From NCBI RefSeq assembly GCF_900142915.1, contig NZ_FRCM01000001.1, positions 1,550,001 through 1,614,000 of the forward strand: a stretch of DNA of 64,000 bases. The letters are read 5' to 3'. Both the position numbers and the translations under genes were made by a program. The notes below the pieces were generated by a model that saw only the letters and a program-made list of their open reading frames with translations, did no database searches and had not been told where the DNA came from. Below are positions 33,480 through 43,131 of this stretch, piece after piece; the first letter of the stretch is position 1; each line of letters opens with the position of its first letter. The DNA is from Mucilaginibacter sp. OK098. Lineage in GTDB: Bacteria; Bacteroidota; Bacteroidia; Sphingobacteriales; Sphingobacteriaceae.

Positions 33480-34955
33480 ATGCTTAAACAAAATCTTCAA
33501 CAGAAACTTTTACAGAAACTCTCTCCACAGCAAATACAATTTATAAAATTGCTGCAGGTGCCCACTGTTTCATTGGATACCCGGATAAAAGAGGAGCTGG
33601 AAGAAAACCCGGCGCTTGAAGACCTTAGCTTAACTAATTTAAACGAGCCGGAAGAACAATACCCCGATCGCGACCCGGAAGAGGACACGTATAATGGTGA
33701 TGAAGAAAAAGGCGAGGCTGATGAGTTTAACATTGAAGATTACCTGCAGGAAGATAATTTAAATGAATACGGATCAAAGTATGACCAGAATGGCGATGAT
33801 GAGGATGAACGAAAGGAAATACCTATTGCCGTACAAAGTTCATTTTTTGAGAGCCTGCAGCAGCAACTTGACCTTCTCCCGTTATCAGATAAGGATTTCA
33901 GAATAGGAAAACAGATAATTGGCAGCCTTGATGATGATGGTTACCTGCGCAGGCCTATAACATCACTTACTGACGATCTTGCATTTTCTCAAAACGTTTT
34001 TGCAGAAGATGACGAGGTTGAAGAAATGCTGAAGGTTATCCAGGGCTTTGACCCTGCCGGTGTGGGAGCCCGCAGCTTGCAGGAATGCCTTTTAATCCAG
34101 TTGCGCAAAAAAGACCCCAACGACCTGATCATAAAAAAAGCGATAATGGTTGTTGAGCATTACCTGGATGAGTTTACCCGTAAGCATTATGATAAGCTTG
34201 AAAAATCATTAAACATGAACTCGGATGAGTTAAGAGCGGTTGTAAATGAAATTTTAAAGCTAAATCCAAAACCCGGCGACTCAAACGAGGTAAATACCAA
34301 GCAGATGCAGGTGATCCCTGATTTCCACATCTCTAATAACGATGGATTCCTGATCCTTACCTTAAATTCAAAAAACGCACCCGAGCTTAGAGTAAGCCGC
34401 TCCTACCAGGAGATGTTTGAGCATTACGATAAGGCATCGCAGCGGGATAAAAAGCTAAAAGAAGCTGTTCAGTTTGTAAAACAAAAGCTCGATTCGGCAA
34501 AATGGTTTATTGATGCAATTAAACAGCGCCAGCAAACGCTTTTAAAAACCATGAATGCCATTATGCAATACCAATACGAGTTTTTCCTGACCGGCGATGA
34601 TAAGAATTTAAAGCCAATGATCCTGAAAGATATCGCCGATAGGATCAACATGGATATTTCAACTGTATCAAGGGTTGCCAATTCAAAATATGTACAAACT
34701 GAATTTGGCACATTCCTGTTAAAGTCGTTTTTCTCAGAAGCAATACAAACTGAAAGCGGCGAAGAAGTTTCAAACAAAGAAGTTAAAAAGATCCTGGAAG
34801 AACATATCGGAACAGAAGATAAACGCCATCCGTTAGCCGATGAAAAGCTCACCGAGATCCTTAAAGATGCCGGCTACAACATAGCCCGCCGCACCGTTGC
34901 CAAATACCGCGAGCAGATGAATATCCCCGTTGCAAGGCTGAGGAAGGAGCTGTAA
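33480..34955 (+). CDS. rpoN: RNA polymerase sigma-54 factor
   Basis: A 491-residue sigma-54. The Gln/Leu-rich activator-contact region I is at the start (LKQNLQQKLLQKLSPQQIQF), followed by the acidic region II (about 50-110, many Asp/Glu), the core-binding region III, and the C-terminal DNA-binding part. That part has the HTH DISTVSRVANSKYVQTEFG and the RpoN box ARRTVAKYRE. ATG 33480 gives the family start; an upstream in-frame extension to 33411 is spurious. No sigma-54 activator is nearby. Confidence 0.96.
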   Translation: MLKQNLQQKLLQKLSPQQIQFIKLLQVPTVSLDTRIKEELEENPALEDLSLTNLNEPEEQYPDRDPEEDTYNGDEEKGEADEFNIEDYLQEDNLNEYGSKYDQNGDDEDERKEIPIAVQSSFFESLQQQLDLLPLSDKDFRIGKQIIGSLDDDGYLRRPITSLTDDLAFSQNVFAEDDEVEEMLKVIQGFDPAGVGARSLQECLLIQLRKKDPNDLIIKKAIMVVEHYLDEFTRKHYDKLEKSLNMNSDELRAVVNEILKLNPKPGDSNEVNTKQMQVIPDFHISNNDGFLILTLNSKNAPELRVSRSYQEMFEHYDKASQRDKKLKEAVQFVKQKLDSAKWFIDAIKQRQQTLLKTMNAIMQYQYEFFLTGDDKNLKPMILKDIADRINMDISTVSRVANSKYVQTEFGTFLLKSFFSEAIQTESGEEVSNKEVKKILEEHIGTEDKRHPLADEKLTEILKDAGYNIARRTVAKYREQMNIPVARLRKEL

Positions 34956-34956
34956 A

Positions 34957-35056
34957 ATAGTTCATAGTTCATGGCAGCTGCAATAGTTTGCGGAGACGAA
35001 CCACTAACTTTCTAAAAACTTCGACTATGAACTATGAACCATCAACTATGAACTTC
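34957..35056. repeat. Word-type inverted repeat (ATAGTTCATAGTTCATGG family)
   Basis: ATAGTTCATAGTTCATGGC on the left faces CTATGAACTATGAACCATC and AACTATGAAC on the right. It lies between convergent rpoN and porP. Confidence 0.65.
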
Positions 35057-36073
35057 TTAGAAAAGGTGCTGCGGACAAGTAACCTTATACCTGTTATTAA
35101 GCAGTATGCCTATCACAATTTCGTGGGTGCCGTTACTTACCGTGTTTAAAGCCGATGTGGTGATATCGTAAGAGTACCCTATGTTTATAAACGAGCTTAC
35201 GTTTACTCCTGCTAATACGCCGAATGAGTCGTTATGACGGTAGGAGCCTCCGAACCAAAACTTATCACTAAAAGAAAACTTGGCATTTAAATCATAAGTA
35301 ATTGGGGTAGGTTCAATCACCTTTATTAAAAATGAAGGCAAAAGGGTTATTTCATCCGTTAAAAAAAGTTTCACTCCGCCTGTTACAAAATATTGAGGAA
35401 CTGTTTTACTTTGATTGTAAGAATTGTTGGTGCTAAAGTAAAGGTTTTGCGGTATCAGCTGCTGTACAGAGGCGCCAAAGTAATAGTTTGATGAATACAA
35501 CCATCCGCCAACACTCAAGTCAGGTTTCCATTGGCTGTTATTTCCGTTACTAATGGCCGGATCAAGCGGATTCTCCAGTGTGATCAGTGATGTATTTAAG
35601 CTGATATGATTAAAACCTGCAGAAACACCAACAGCCAGGTTTAAATTACCTGACAAGCCCAGGTGATAGGCATATGACGCGTCAATATTGGTTTGATTAA
35701 TAGGGCCGGCCTGGTCACTAACTACCATAAAGCCAATGCCATGGTGCGGCTCGGCAGCCATATAGTTTTGCGTATATAACCTGCTCGAAGGGTTTATACC
35801 TCCGTTAGCCGGAAAAGCCGTAGCATCGCCCTGTAAAAAATTCTGGCCAAGGGGTGCATTTATAGTTAAATAGCTTGTTACAGGAGCCCCTTGCAGGCCT
35901 GTCCATTGACTGCGGTAACCAGCCTTAACATCAGTATAATTTTCAATACCCGCAACAGCAGGATTTAACAGATAATTATTAAAAACGTATTGCGTATACT
36001 GCGGCTTTTGTTGCGCCGATACCAATTGCACGTACGAAATAAGAATTAACAATAAGTATAAAATTCTTTTCAT
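35057..36073 (-). CDS. PorP/SprF-family outer-membrane protein
   Basis: A 338-residue exported beta-barrel of the PorP/SprF family, linked to type IX secretion and gliding in Bacteroidota. Signal peptide 1-20 (SYVQLVSAQ) is followed by QKPQYTQYVFNNYLLNPAVA, the family's hallmark start, GYRSQWTGLQGAP, and SDQAGPINQTNIDASYAYHL. It stands alone here, without gldK-N or a large adhesin gene beside it, so its partner is unknown. The last residues are basic rather than an aromatic barrel end. Confidence 0.88.
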   Translation of the reverse strand: MKRILYLLLILISYVQLVSAQQKPQYTQYVFNNYLLNPAVAGIENYTDVKAGYRSQWTGLQGAPVTSYLTINAPLGQNFLQGDATAFPANGGINPSSRLYTQNYMAAEPHHGIGFMVVSDQAGPINQTNIDASYAYHLGLSGNLNLAVGVSAGFNHISLNTSLITLENPLDPAISNGNNSQWKPDLSVGGWLYSSNYYFGASVQQLIPQNLYFSTNNSYNQSKTVPQYFVTGGVKLFLTDEITLLPSFLIKVIEPTPITYDLNAKFSFSDKFWFGGSYRHNDSFGVLAGVNVSSFINIGYSYDITTSALNTVSNGTHEIVIGILLNNRYKVTCPQHLF

Positions 36074-36381
36074 TAATATGTAATGACTTTGTGAAAGCTC
36101 AGTTTTGCTACCAACGTGTTTACGTTAAAGTTATTGCTAAAGTTAGTTCAGCAATGCACTTCATGTAGTTCAAATCAAACCACATTACAGAGCAATCAAC
36201 ATACGAATATAGTTTTTCTCCCCATCCCTTGTATACGTCTGACTATATTATTTGATTAAGAATTAAGATATCGCATATAATTTAACATTTATGACATCAA
36301 AATTTAGTATAAAGACGTAACATAATGTAATACGAAATACAGGAAATAAAGATACAAGCATTAAGACACAAATTATTCCGT
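36074..36381. other. 308-bp intergenic region, no feature recognised
   Basis: AT-rich spacer upstream of porP and downstream of the Nudix-like regulator. I see no gene, strong hairpin or promoter box; the porP promoter must lie here. Confidence 0.5.
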
Positions 36382-37086
36382 CTAAAAAAACTTATCCGGG
36401 TTAGGCACCAGGTTTAAAAATCTTTCGAAATTCTCTGTATAGTGCGATTGATCTAATTTGTAATAAAATGCTCCTTTTTTTGAAGAGAACTTATCTTTTT
36501 CAGATAATTTTACCAGCAGGCCCGTTGATAATAATTTACGGCTGAAATTACGGTCGTCAAACGTGGTGTTATAAACGCCTTCGTAAAGCGCCTGTAATTG
36601 GGGAATGGTAAATTTCTCGGGAAGCAGCTGGAACAATATGGGATGCAGGGCTGCTTTATAGCGCAATTGCCTTTTAGCAAGCTTAACCATTTCGTTATGG
36701 TCAAATATAAGCTCGGGCATTTCACTCAATAAAAACCACTCCGCATGATATTCATCGCTTATTTGTTGTTCGTATTGGTGAATATCGATAAGTGCGAAAT
36801 AAGCTATAGATAATGTCCTTTCAACCGGGTCGCGGTCTGGCTTACCAAATACCTGGAACTGCTCCATGTATACGTTTTTTAAACCTGTCCGCAATTCCAA
36901 AACACGGTTGGCTGCATCTTCAGGAGATTCTGATGGCTGAATAAAACCACCCATAAGGCTCCATTTATCTTTTTCGGGCTCAATATTACGCTGAACAAGC
37001 AGCAATTTTAAATTCCATCCGTCAAATCCGAAAATTATACAATCAGTAGCAACTAAAATTCGTTTTTGACCAGTATATCTCTGCAT
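36382..37086 (-). CDS. Nudix-fold transcriptional regulator (NrtR/AraR-like) with inactive Nudix box
   Basis: A 234-residue protein. Residues 1-150 form a Nudix domain (LVATDCIIFGFDGWNLKLLL, KWSLMGGFIQPSESPEDAAN). Residues about 155-234 form a winged-helix domain (FTIPQLQALYEGVYNTTFDD, RNFSRKLLSTGLLVKL). In the Nudix box (46-69) Arg61 and Glu53 are kept, but the three metal-binding Glu positions are Val62, Leu65 and Arg66, so hydrolysis is very unlikely. This is the pattern of Nudix-derived sensors such as NrtR and Bacteroides AraR, which bind a nucleotide or sugar ligand and DNA. The ligand and targets are unknown here; no sugar operon is adjacent. Confidence 0.82.
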   Translation of the reverse strand: MQRYTGQKRILVATDCIIFGFDGWNLKLLLVQRNIEPEKDKWSLMGGFIQPSESPEDAANRVLELRTGLKNVYMEQFQVFGKPDRDPVERTLSIAYFALIDIHQYEQQISDEYHAEWFLLSEMPELIFDHNEMVKLAKRQLRYKAALHPILFQLLPEKFTIPQLQALYEGVYNTTFDDRNFSRKLLSTGLLVKLSEKDKFSSKKGAFYYKLDQSHYTENFERFLNLVPNPDKFF

Positions 37087-37136
37087 AGTAGGTTTATAGT
37101 TATTTACAAGTGTATAAATTTTTTTGGAGATATTTG

Positions 37137-37262
37137 AAAATTAGTGAGTGGTTGATTGAGTTATATTAAGTTGATTGAGTTGGATTAAGTTAAAAATCTA
37201 TACGCATCGCATATCAAATGAACAACCTAATCAACATAATCCAACTCAATAAACCTAATCAA
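37137..37262. repeat. Word-type inverted repeat (GGTTGATTGAGTT family)
   Basis: GGTTGATTGAGTTATATTAAG and similar words (left) face ACCTAATCAACATAATCC and AAACCTAATCAACTAA (right). The last Ser codon and stop of the downstream ABC gene are encoded in the right arm. Confidence 0.65.
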
Positions 37263-39028
37263 CTAATCCTCTTTCCCTGCAACAGCATATCCATTGCATG
37301 ATCAAATGAGCCGGCGCGAATCACTTCGCCTGAGTTCACAAAAAATATCTCGTCTGCATTTTCAATAGTGTTTAACCTGTGCGCTATAATTACACGCGTT
37401 GTGGTTGCGGGTAACTTATTTAAAATATCACTCAGCAATTTTTCCGTAATGGTATCAATATTGGCGGTTGCTTCGTCTAAAATAAGCAGATCAGGATTTC
37501 GCAATACTGCACGCATAAAGGCTATCAGCTGTTTTTGCCCCAGGCTGATGCTATCGCCGCTTGAGAGCACTTTTGTATCCAGTCCGCTTTCAAATATAGC
37601 CAGCAAGCTGCCAAGATTTGCTTCCCTTATTACCTGTTCCAGTTGCTCATTGGTGTAATTAACATAAAGCTCGTTACCATATAATATATTATCGCGTACG
37701 GTACCTGTAAACAAAAATGGTTCCTGTAAAATAAAGCCTATTTTTTTGGTGCGCTCAGCAGGTTCATAACTCCTTATATCCTTCCCGTTAAGCAGTACCT
37801 GCCCCTTACCCGGATCATACAAACGGGCTATTAACGATGCTGTAGTGGTTTTACCGCCGCCTGTAGGGCCAACCAGCGCATAGGTTTTGCCTTGATCCAT
37901 CTTAAAACTGATGTTGTGCAGGATCTCTTTATCTTCATCATACCCAAAATGAACATTCCTGAATTCCAAAAGCGAAGCGGAGGGTTCTGATGCCGTGTTT
38001 TGTACAATTGCCAGGTCAGGTTCCAGTGATAGAATCTGGGCTATTCTGTCCCACCCTGCCATGGCTACCTGGAAATTTGTCCACAGTGCGGCTAATTGCC
38101 TTAATGGGTTATAAAAGTTATTAGCGTACGATAAAAAGCTTACCGCCAGTAAACCAATCCCTAACTCTCCCTGTGAAACCAGGTAAATGCCATAAGCCAA
38201 TACGATGAGCTGTGCAAAGCTCGAAAACATTCCGTAAACAGGTACATAGGAGTTATTGGCGATGCCTGCGCCTATTGCTGTTTTATAATTTTGTTGATTG
38301 GCCTCGTCAAAACGCTTGCGGAAATAATCGCGGCGGTTAAAGGCGATGATCACTTTAAAATTATTCAGACTTTCCTGGATCTCAGCGCTCATGCCGCCAA
38401 CGCTTTTAAGGTTTTTGGCGTTCTTCCGTTTTACCCAAGCCGATGTTACACTTGTAAATAGTAAAATAATAACAGCAGGAATAAGCGTTGCTGAGCCAAG
38501 CTTTATATTAATAGCCAATAAAAATATCCCCGCCCCCGTCATAGTGGCTATGCTGCCAATAAACTGCATTAACGATTGTGAAAAAAACTGGTTCAGCTTA
38601 TCCGTATCATTATTTACGCGCGAAATAAGATCGCCTGCCTTATTCTGGTTAAAAAACCCAACTGGCAGTAATTGTAATTTATTGAAGATAGTGTTACGGA
38701 GTGTAAACAACATCCGCTGCCCTACCCCACCCATCAGCATGGTTTGCACATAGCTGGTTACTAACGAAACCAGGTACATACAAAACAAAATGGCACAGTT
38801 AACCAGTACGCCATGATAGTTTTTGTGCGCTACGAAAATGTATTTATCAATGGTGTTGCCTACAACAAGCGGCCCCATCAGGTTTATTGTTGAAGTAATA
38901 AGGATAGTAAAAAAAGCCAGCCACAGGTTCCTTTTTTCGTGCGAGATTAACTGCAGCAGTTTATTTAGCGACGCCCAGGTTGAGGTTTTTTGTGCCTTTG
39001 CCTGCAGGTCATTTAGATTGTAGTTCAT
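37259..39028 (-). CDS. ABC exporter half-transporter (consensus-ATPase subunit)
   Basis: A 589-residue half-transporter: six membrane helices (about 30-320), then an ATP-binding domain. Walker A is GPTGGGKTT, Walker B LLILDEAT with the catalytic Glu, and the H-loop IIAHRL is intact, but the signature is SLGQ instead of LSGGQ. It overlaps the next ABC gene by 20 bp, so the two are made together and probably form a heterodimer for lipid or drug export. Its deviant signature completes the degenerate ATP site of its partner. The 3' end lies within a repeat arm. Confidence 0.88.
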   Translation of the reverse strand: MNYNLNDLQAKAQKTSTWASLNKLLQLISHEKRNLWLAFFTILITSTINLMGPLVVGNTIDKYIFVAHKNYHGVLVNCAILFCMYLVSLVTSYVQTMLMGGVGQRMLFTLRNTIFNKLQLLPVGFFNQNKAGDLISRVNNDTDKLNQFFSQSLMQFIGSIATMTGAGIFLLAINIKLGSATLIPAVIILLFTSVTSAWVKRKNAKNLKSVGGMSAEIQESLNNFKVIIAFNRRDYFRKRFDEANQQNYKTAIGAGIANNSYVPVYGMFSSFAQLIVLAYGIYLVSQGELGIGLLAVSFLSYANNFYNPLRQLAALWTNFQVAMAGWDRIAQILSLEPDLAIVQNTASEPSASLLEFRNVHFGYDEDKEILHNISFKMDQGKTYALVGPTGGGKTTTASLIARLYDPGKGQVLLNGKDIRSYEPAERTKKIGFILQEPFLFTGTVRDNILYGNELYVNYTNEQLEQVIREANLGSLLAIFESGLDTKVLSSGDSISLGQKQLIAFMRAVLRNPDLLILDEATANIDTITEKLLSDILNKLPATTTRVIIAHRLNTIENADEIFFVNSGEVIRAGSFDHAMDMLLQGKRIS

Positions 39029-40760
39029 AATTGCTGGTGCTTTGTTGCGAGTTAAAGATCTGTACGTATTCGGGGCTTGTTTTCATCAGGTCGTCATGCT
39101 TTCCGCTGGCAATGACTTCACCCTGCATTAATAAAATTATCTGGTCGTAATGCTCAACAGAGGCTATTTTTTGGGTTACTGATAGTAAGGTTAATCCAGG
39201 GTAGTTCTTTTGCACATTGGCCAGGATCTTCTTTTCAGTATTGCCATCAACGCGTGCCGTAAAATCATCCAGCAATAAAACCCTTGGATTTATTGCCAGC
39301 GCCCTGGCCAGCATAATGCGTTGTTTTTGTCCGCCCGATAAGCTCGATCCCCGTTCTGAAACGATGGTGCTCAATTTTTCGGGCAGGCTTTCAATAAACT
39401 CTCTTAGTTCGGCAGTATCAATAGCTTTTTGTAATGATTCATCGGTTACCGTATCGCTAAATGCAATATTCTCTCGGATGCTCATATTAAAAATAATGCT
39501 GTCCTGGAAAACAAACCCCACCTGGCTATGGAACGATTCGCTGTTATAATCCTCAATGCTTTTCCCATCAAATAAAATGGTTCCGCTTTTTGGTTTGATA
39601 AGACCGGTTAGCAGATAAAGCAGCTGTGTTTTACCTGCGGCAGTGGGGCCAATTACGGCAATCTTTGAACCAGCCTTTATATCCATTGATATGGCTTTAA
39701 GCGCCGGCTTTTGCCCGTAGGATACCGATACATCCGTTAACTGGATATTGCCTTGTAAGGTTTCTGTTAATACGCCAGTCTCCGTATTGTCCGAGGCATT
39801 TAAAACGGTGTTTATCCTTTGGAAAGAAGCTGTTGCCGCCGCTATAATATTGCTCATGAAACCAATAACCAGGATCGGGAAGATCAGTTGCGCCAGGTAG
39901 CTGTTGAAAGCGGCGAAATCGCCCAGGCTCATGGTGCCGTTTATTACAAAATGCCCGCCCAATGCCAATATACTCAGCATGGCTATATTGGCCGAAAAGG
40001 TAATAACCGGGATCAATCCCGCAAACAGCCGTAATATAGATAGTCCAAAATCCTTTGCCTTGGTATTGGCCTGCAAAAACTTATCAAACTCCAGTTGTTG
40101 TGAGTTGATAACACGGATCAAAGCCGAACCCAAAATGCTTTCGTTTATTACTTTATTCAACCAGTCAATAACCTCGCGGGCTTTCATAAACAGCGCCCGC
40201 ACCTTTTTAAGCACATAAAAAAATGTGCCGCCAATTATTGGGATGATAGCTATAACGCAAAGGGCCAGCTTCCAGTTAATGGTGAGCAACAAAATACTGG
40301 CGCCTACAATAATAAATACTGACGACACGATGGACACAAGCGCCTGCGATACAAATAGCTTAATCGAATCCACATCAGCAGTAAGGTTGGTTAATAGTTT
40401 GGAGGGATTTACCTCCTCAACAAAAGCATGACTTTGACGTGAGATCTTATCCGACAGCCTGGTGCGCAGGTCACGGGCTACCTTCTCAGATGTATAGGTT
40501 TGGATCACACTCTGCAGGAACGAGCAAACAAAAATGAACAGTACCGCCAGTGAAAACTTTATGATCACCGGACTGGTATCAAAATGTACCCGCTGCATCA
40601 TGCTATGGATATAATCATCAATACCATGCGAAATTATTTTGGGCAGCCAGAGGTTCACGCTGTTGCTGAACAGTGCAAACAATATCAACAAAAACACTAA
40701 ACCCGAGTACGGTTTTAGCAGACTAAAAATTCCGGGCTGTTTTGGTTTATCTTCAGGCAT
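39009..40760 (-). CDS. ABC exporter half-transporter (degenerate-ATPase subunit)
   Basis: A 583-residue half-transporter with the same layout as the downstream gene. It has Walker A GPTAAGKTQ and a normal LSGGQKQ signature, but Walker B ends LLLDDFT (Asp in place of catalytic Glu) and the H-loop reads SVTQK (Gln in place of His). Thus its own ATP site is degenerate, while its signature completes the active site of the partner. This asymmetric design is known from heterodimeric exporters such as TM287/288 and BmrCD. ATG at 40760 (MPEDKPKQPG) is preferred to 40808. The substrate is unknown. Confidence 0.88.
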   Translation of the reverse strand: MPEDKPKQPGIFSLLKPYSGLVFLLILFALFSNSVNLWLPKIISHGIDDYIHSMMQRVHFDTSPVIIKFSLAVLFIFVCSFLQSVIQTYTSEKVARDLRTRLSDKISRQSHAFVEEVNPSKLLTNLTADVDSIKLFVSQALVSIVSSVFIIVGASILLLTINWKLALCVIAIIPIIGGTFFYVLKKVRALFMKAREVIDWLNKVINESILGSALIRVINSQQLEFDKFLQANTKAKDFGLSILRLFAGLIPVITFSANIAMLSILALGGHFVINGTMSLGDFAAFNSYLAQLIFPILVIGFMSNIIAAATASFQRINTVLNASDNTETGVLTETLQGNIQLTDVSVSYGQKPALKAISMDIKAGSKIAVIGPTAAGKTQLLYLLTGLIKPKSGTILFDGKSIEDYNSESFHSQVGFVFQDSIIFNMSIRENIAFSDTVTDESLQKAIDTAELREFIESLPEKLSTIVSERGSSLSGGQKQRIMLARALAINPRVLLLDDFTARVDGNTEKKILANVQKNYPGLTLLSVTQKIASVEHYDQIILLMQGEVIASGKHDDLMKTSPEYVQIFNSQQSTSNYELQSK

Positions 40761-41004
40761 ACTCAATTCAGTTTTTAGTATTATTTTAAACTCGCGTAAA
40801 AATAGCAATGAATTGCTATTTAATGGGGTAGACGATTGAGGAAAGGGAAAATTTTATTGTCTGGGTCAGAATTTACAGAATTCGCTTATTTATAATAACA
40901 GCACATCACCGCATTATTTTGAAAATTCTTTAATCCTGAAAACGGCGCAGCCTTCTTGAACACCCTTAAAACAAACAATAGGTGAAAAATTCTGATTCAG
41001 ACAA

Positions 41005-41469
41005 CTATTTCAGCGTATGAGTCAACTGAAAAATTGCAAACAGGTGGTGAGCTTCGTGTAAAAGAAAAAATTCTGTCCAGTCTAAAATATTTAGTTTGCC
41101 ATATTTGGAATGAATCCCGGTACGGTCAAGTTTATCTGGCGATAGCTTCGTTACCAGGTTATAAATTACCTCCCGGTCAGACGAGATCTTTTTAAGCAGC
41201 TCATAAGTAGTGAATGCGCAATAGATCTCAAAGCCATCATCATCCTCTGCCCTATATGCTTCAAATTCAGGATCATCCATTAATAAGATCTTACGGATGC
41301 GGTCAATAAATACAGGCTGATATTTTGCAAGGTGGGCAATATGCTCGTGAATGCTCCATTTACCTTTAATATGGTGGTGTTGTATTTGCCGGTCATTAAG
41401 CTTTATAATGATGGGAGTAATAGCTCTGTGTTGATCTTTTAAACGGTGTGTTAGTGAAGATTGGATCAT
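41005..41469 (-). CDS. DinB-family putative metal-dependent protein
   Basis: A 154-residue four-helix-bundle protein of the DinB/YfiT type. Possible metal-binding histidines are in KWSIHEHIAHLA and in LLHEAHHLFAIF. DinB proteins include thiol transferases and many of unknown role. It starts 40 bp after the MocR gene stops, on the same strand, so co-transcription is likely. Confidence 0.78.
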   Translation of the reverse strand: MIQSSLTHRLKDQHRAITPIIIKLNDRQIQHHHIKGKWSIHEHIAHLAKYQPVFIDRIRKILLMDDPEFEAYRAEDDDGFEIYCAFTTYELLKKISSDREVIYNLVTKLSPDKLDRTGIHSKYGKLNILDWTEFFLLHEAHHLFAIFQLTHTLK

Positions 41470-41509
41470 ATATCTATAACGGAAATTATTGAAGATGGTT
41501 GGCTGTTTA

Positions 41510-42958
41510 TTAAAAATTACTTATTAAGTGCCCCAATGTTTGAAGGCTTTTGTCAATTTCATCATTGTACGGGATCCCAAAGCTGATCCGGATAAAATTA
41601 GTAAAACGGCTGTCGGTACTAAAGATCTGGCCAGGCGAAATGCTTATTTTGTAAGTTAATGCCTGTTTATACAATTCAAAAGCGTCAATTTTTTTGTTCA
41701 GCTCAACCCAAAGCACATAACCGCCTGGTGGCCGGCTTACTTTAACCTCTGCAGGAAAATATTCGGCAATGGCCTGGGTATACCTTAAGCATTGTGTATG
41801 CAGCGCCTTCCGCAGGTTGCGCATGTGCAGGTCATATCTTCCTGTTTCAAAAAAATGACCAATTGCCGCCTGGGTTGGTGATGCCGATGATAGCGAATGC
41901 ATCAACTTTAAATTGATGATCTGAGCTTTGAATTTCCCGGGAATACACCAGCCTACCCGGTATCCTGGCGCCAGTGTTTTTGATACCGACGAGCACAGCA
42001 TCACCAAACCCTGTTTATCATAGCTTTTGCAGGTACGTGGTCTTGTTTTACCAAAATACATCTCGCCATATATATCATCCTCAATAAGCGGGATCTCATT
42101 TTTTGCCAATAGCTCAACCAGTTTCTTTTTCTTTTCATTGGTCATGCAATAGCCTAAGGGATTGCTAAAAGTAGGTACAAACAAACAGGCTTTTATCTGC
42201 TGTTTGCTAATGGCGCTCGCCAAATAATCCAAATCAAGGCCATCGGTTGGGTCGGTTGGGATCTCCGTTATTTTTAAACCAAGGCTCTGCACGGTATTAA
42301 ATATTCCAAAATAGGTAGGGCTTTCAATTGCTACAACATCACCCGGCTTTGTTACAGCCCTTAAACAAAACACTAATGCTTCCATACACCCTTGTGTGGT
42401 AACAATATCGTCAGGTAATATGTTTCCGCCCCAGCTAAAAGCCTGGCGCGCTATGTGTTTCTTTAAATTTTCGTTTCCCTGCACACCTTCATAACTAATG
42501 CAACTATTGCTGCTCAGGCGAATAGCCTCAATCATTGATTTATTGAGCTTGGCTTGTGGCAGCAGCGATAATGCAGGCGAAGCCACTGATAATTTCACAA
42601 TGCTATCAGTCGAAAAATTACGGTAAACCATGGCTATCATCTCGTCAAGGCTCACTTTTTTCGATTCGTTGGCCTGTTTTTCGCGCTTTGGCTCATCAAA
42701 AGAACGGGCCGGCGTATACCGCACATAATAACCCGATTTTGGTCGTGCTTCAATTAAACCTTTAATTTCCAGCTGAACATAAGCTTTATAGGCTGTGCTA
42801 AGACTTATGCCCTGCTCCTGGCTTAAAGCACGAACGGAAGGTAACTTCTCCCCTGTTTTTAATACCATCTGGCGGATCTGGCTGCCTAATCTGTCTGCAA
42901 TTTGCACGTACAAAAAGTCTTCGTCATATGCAGTATTTTGTGTTGAGCTTTCTATCAT
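41510..42958 (-). CDS. MocR-type regulator (GntR HTH fused to aminotransferase fold)
   Basis: A 482-residue protein. A GntR winged helix spans about 10-80 (YVQIADRLGSQIRQMVLKTG, LPSVRALSQEQGISLSTAYK). A class I aminotransferase-like domain follows with the PLP lysine in CSSVSKTLAPGYRVGW. MocR/PdxR/GabR-type regulators sense PLP or an amino compound. It is divergent from a PLP-dependent decarboxylase gene across 173 bp, the classic arrangement for local control; the target is therefore probably that gene, by inference. Confidence 0.9.
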   Translation of the reverse strand: MIESSTQNTAYDEDFLYVQIADRLGSQIRQMVLKTGEKLPSVRALSQEQGISLSTAYKAYVQLEIKGLIEARPKSGYYVRYTPARSFDEPKREKQANESKKVSLDEMIAMVYRNFSTDSIVKLSVASPALSLLPQAKLNKSMIEAIRLSSNSCISYEGVQGNENLKKHIARQAFSWGGNILPDDIVTTQGCMEALVFCLRAVTKPGDVVAIESPTYFGIFNTVQSLGLKITEIPTDPTDGLDLDYLASAISKQQIKACLFVPTFSNPLGYCMTNEKKKKLVELLAKNEIPLIEDDIYGEMYFGKTRPRTCKSYDKQGLVMLCSSVSKTLAPGYRVGWCIPGKFKAQIINLKLMHSLSSASPTQAAIGHFFETGRYDLHMRNLRKALHTQCLRYTQAIAEYFPAEVKVSRPPGGYVLWVELNKKIDAFELYKQALTYKISISPGQIFSTDSRFTNFIRISFGIPYNDEIDKSLQTLGHLISNF

Positions 42959-43131
42959 CTGTTATATTATAGCAATTATCGGGTTTTTAATAGTCATCGA
43001 TTAATAGAACTTCGCATGTCAATTTCAGAAATAATGATTTTAAGCACCTAATCTGTTATGCACAAAAATAATAATTCTGCATCTGTTTTATCAATTAATT
43101 ATAACACATTTTTGTAAAGCAAATATTTATT

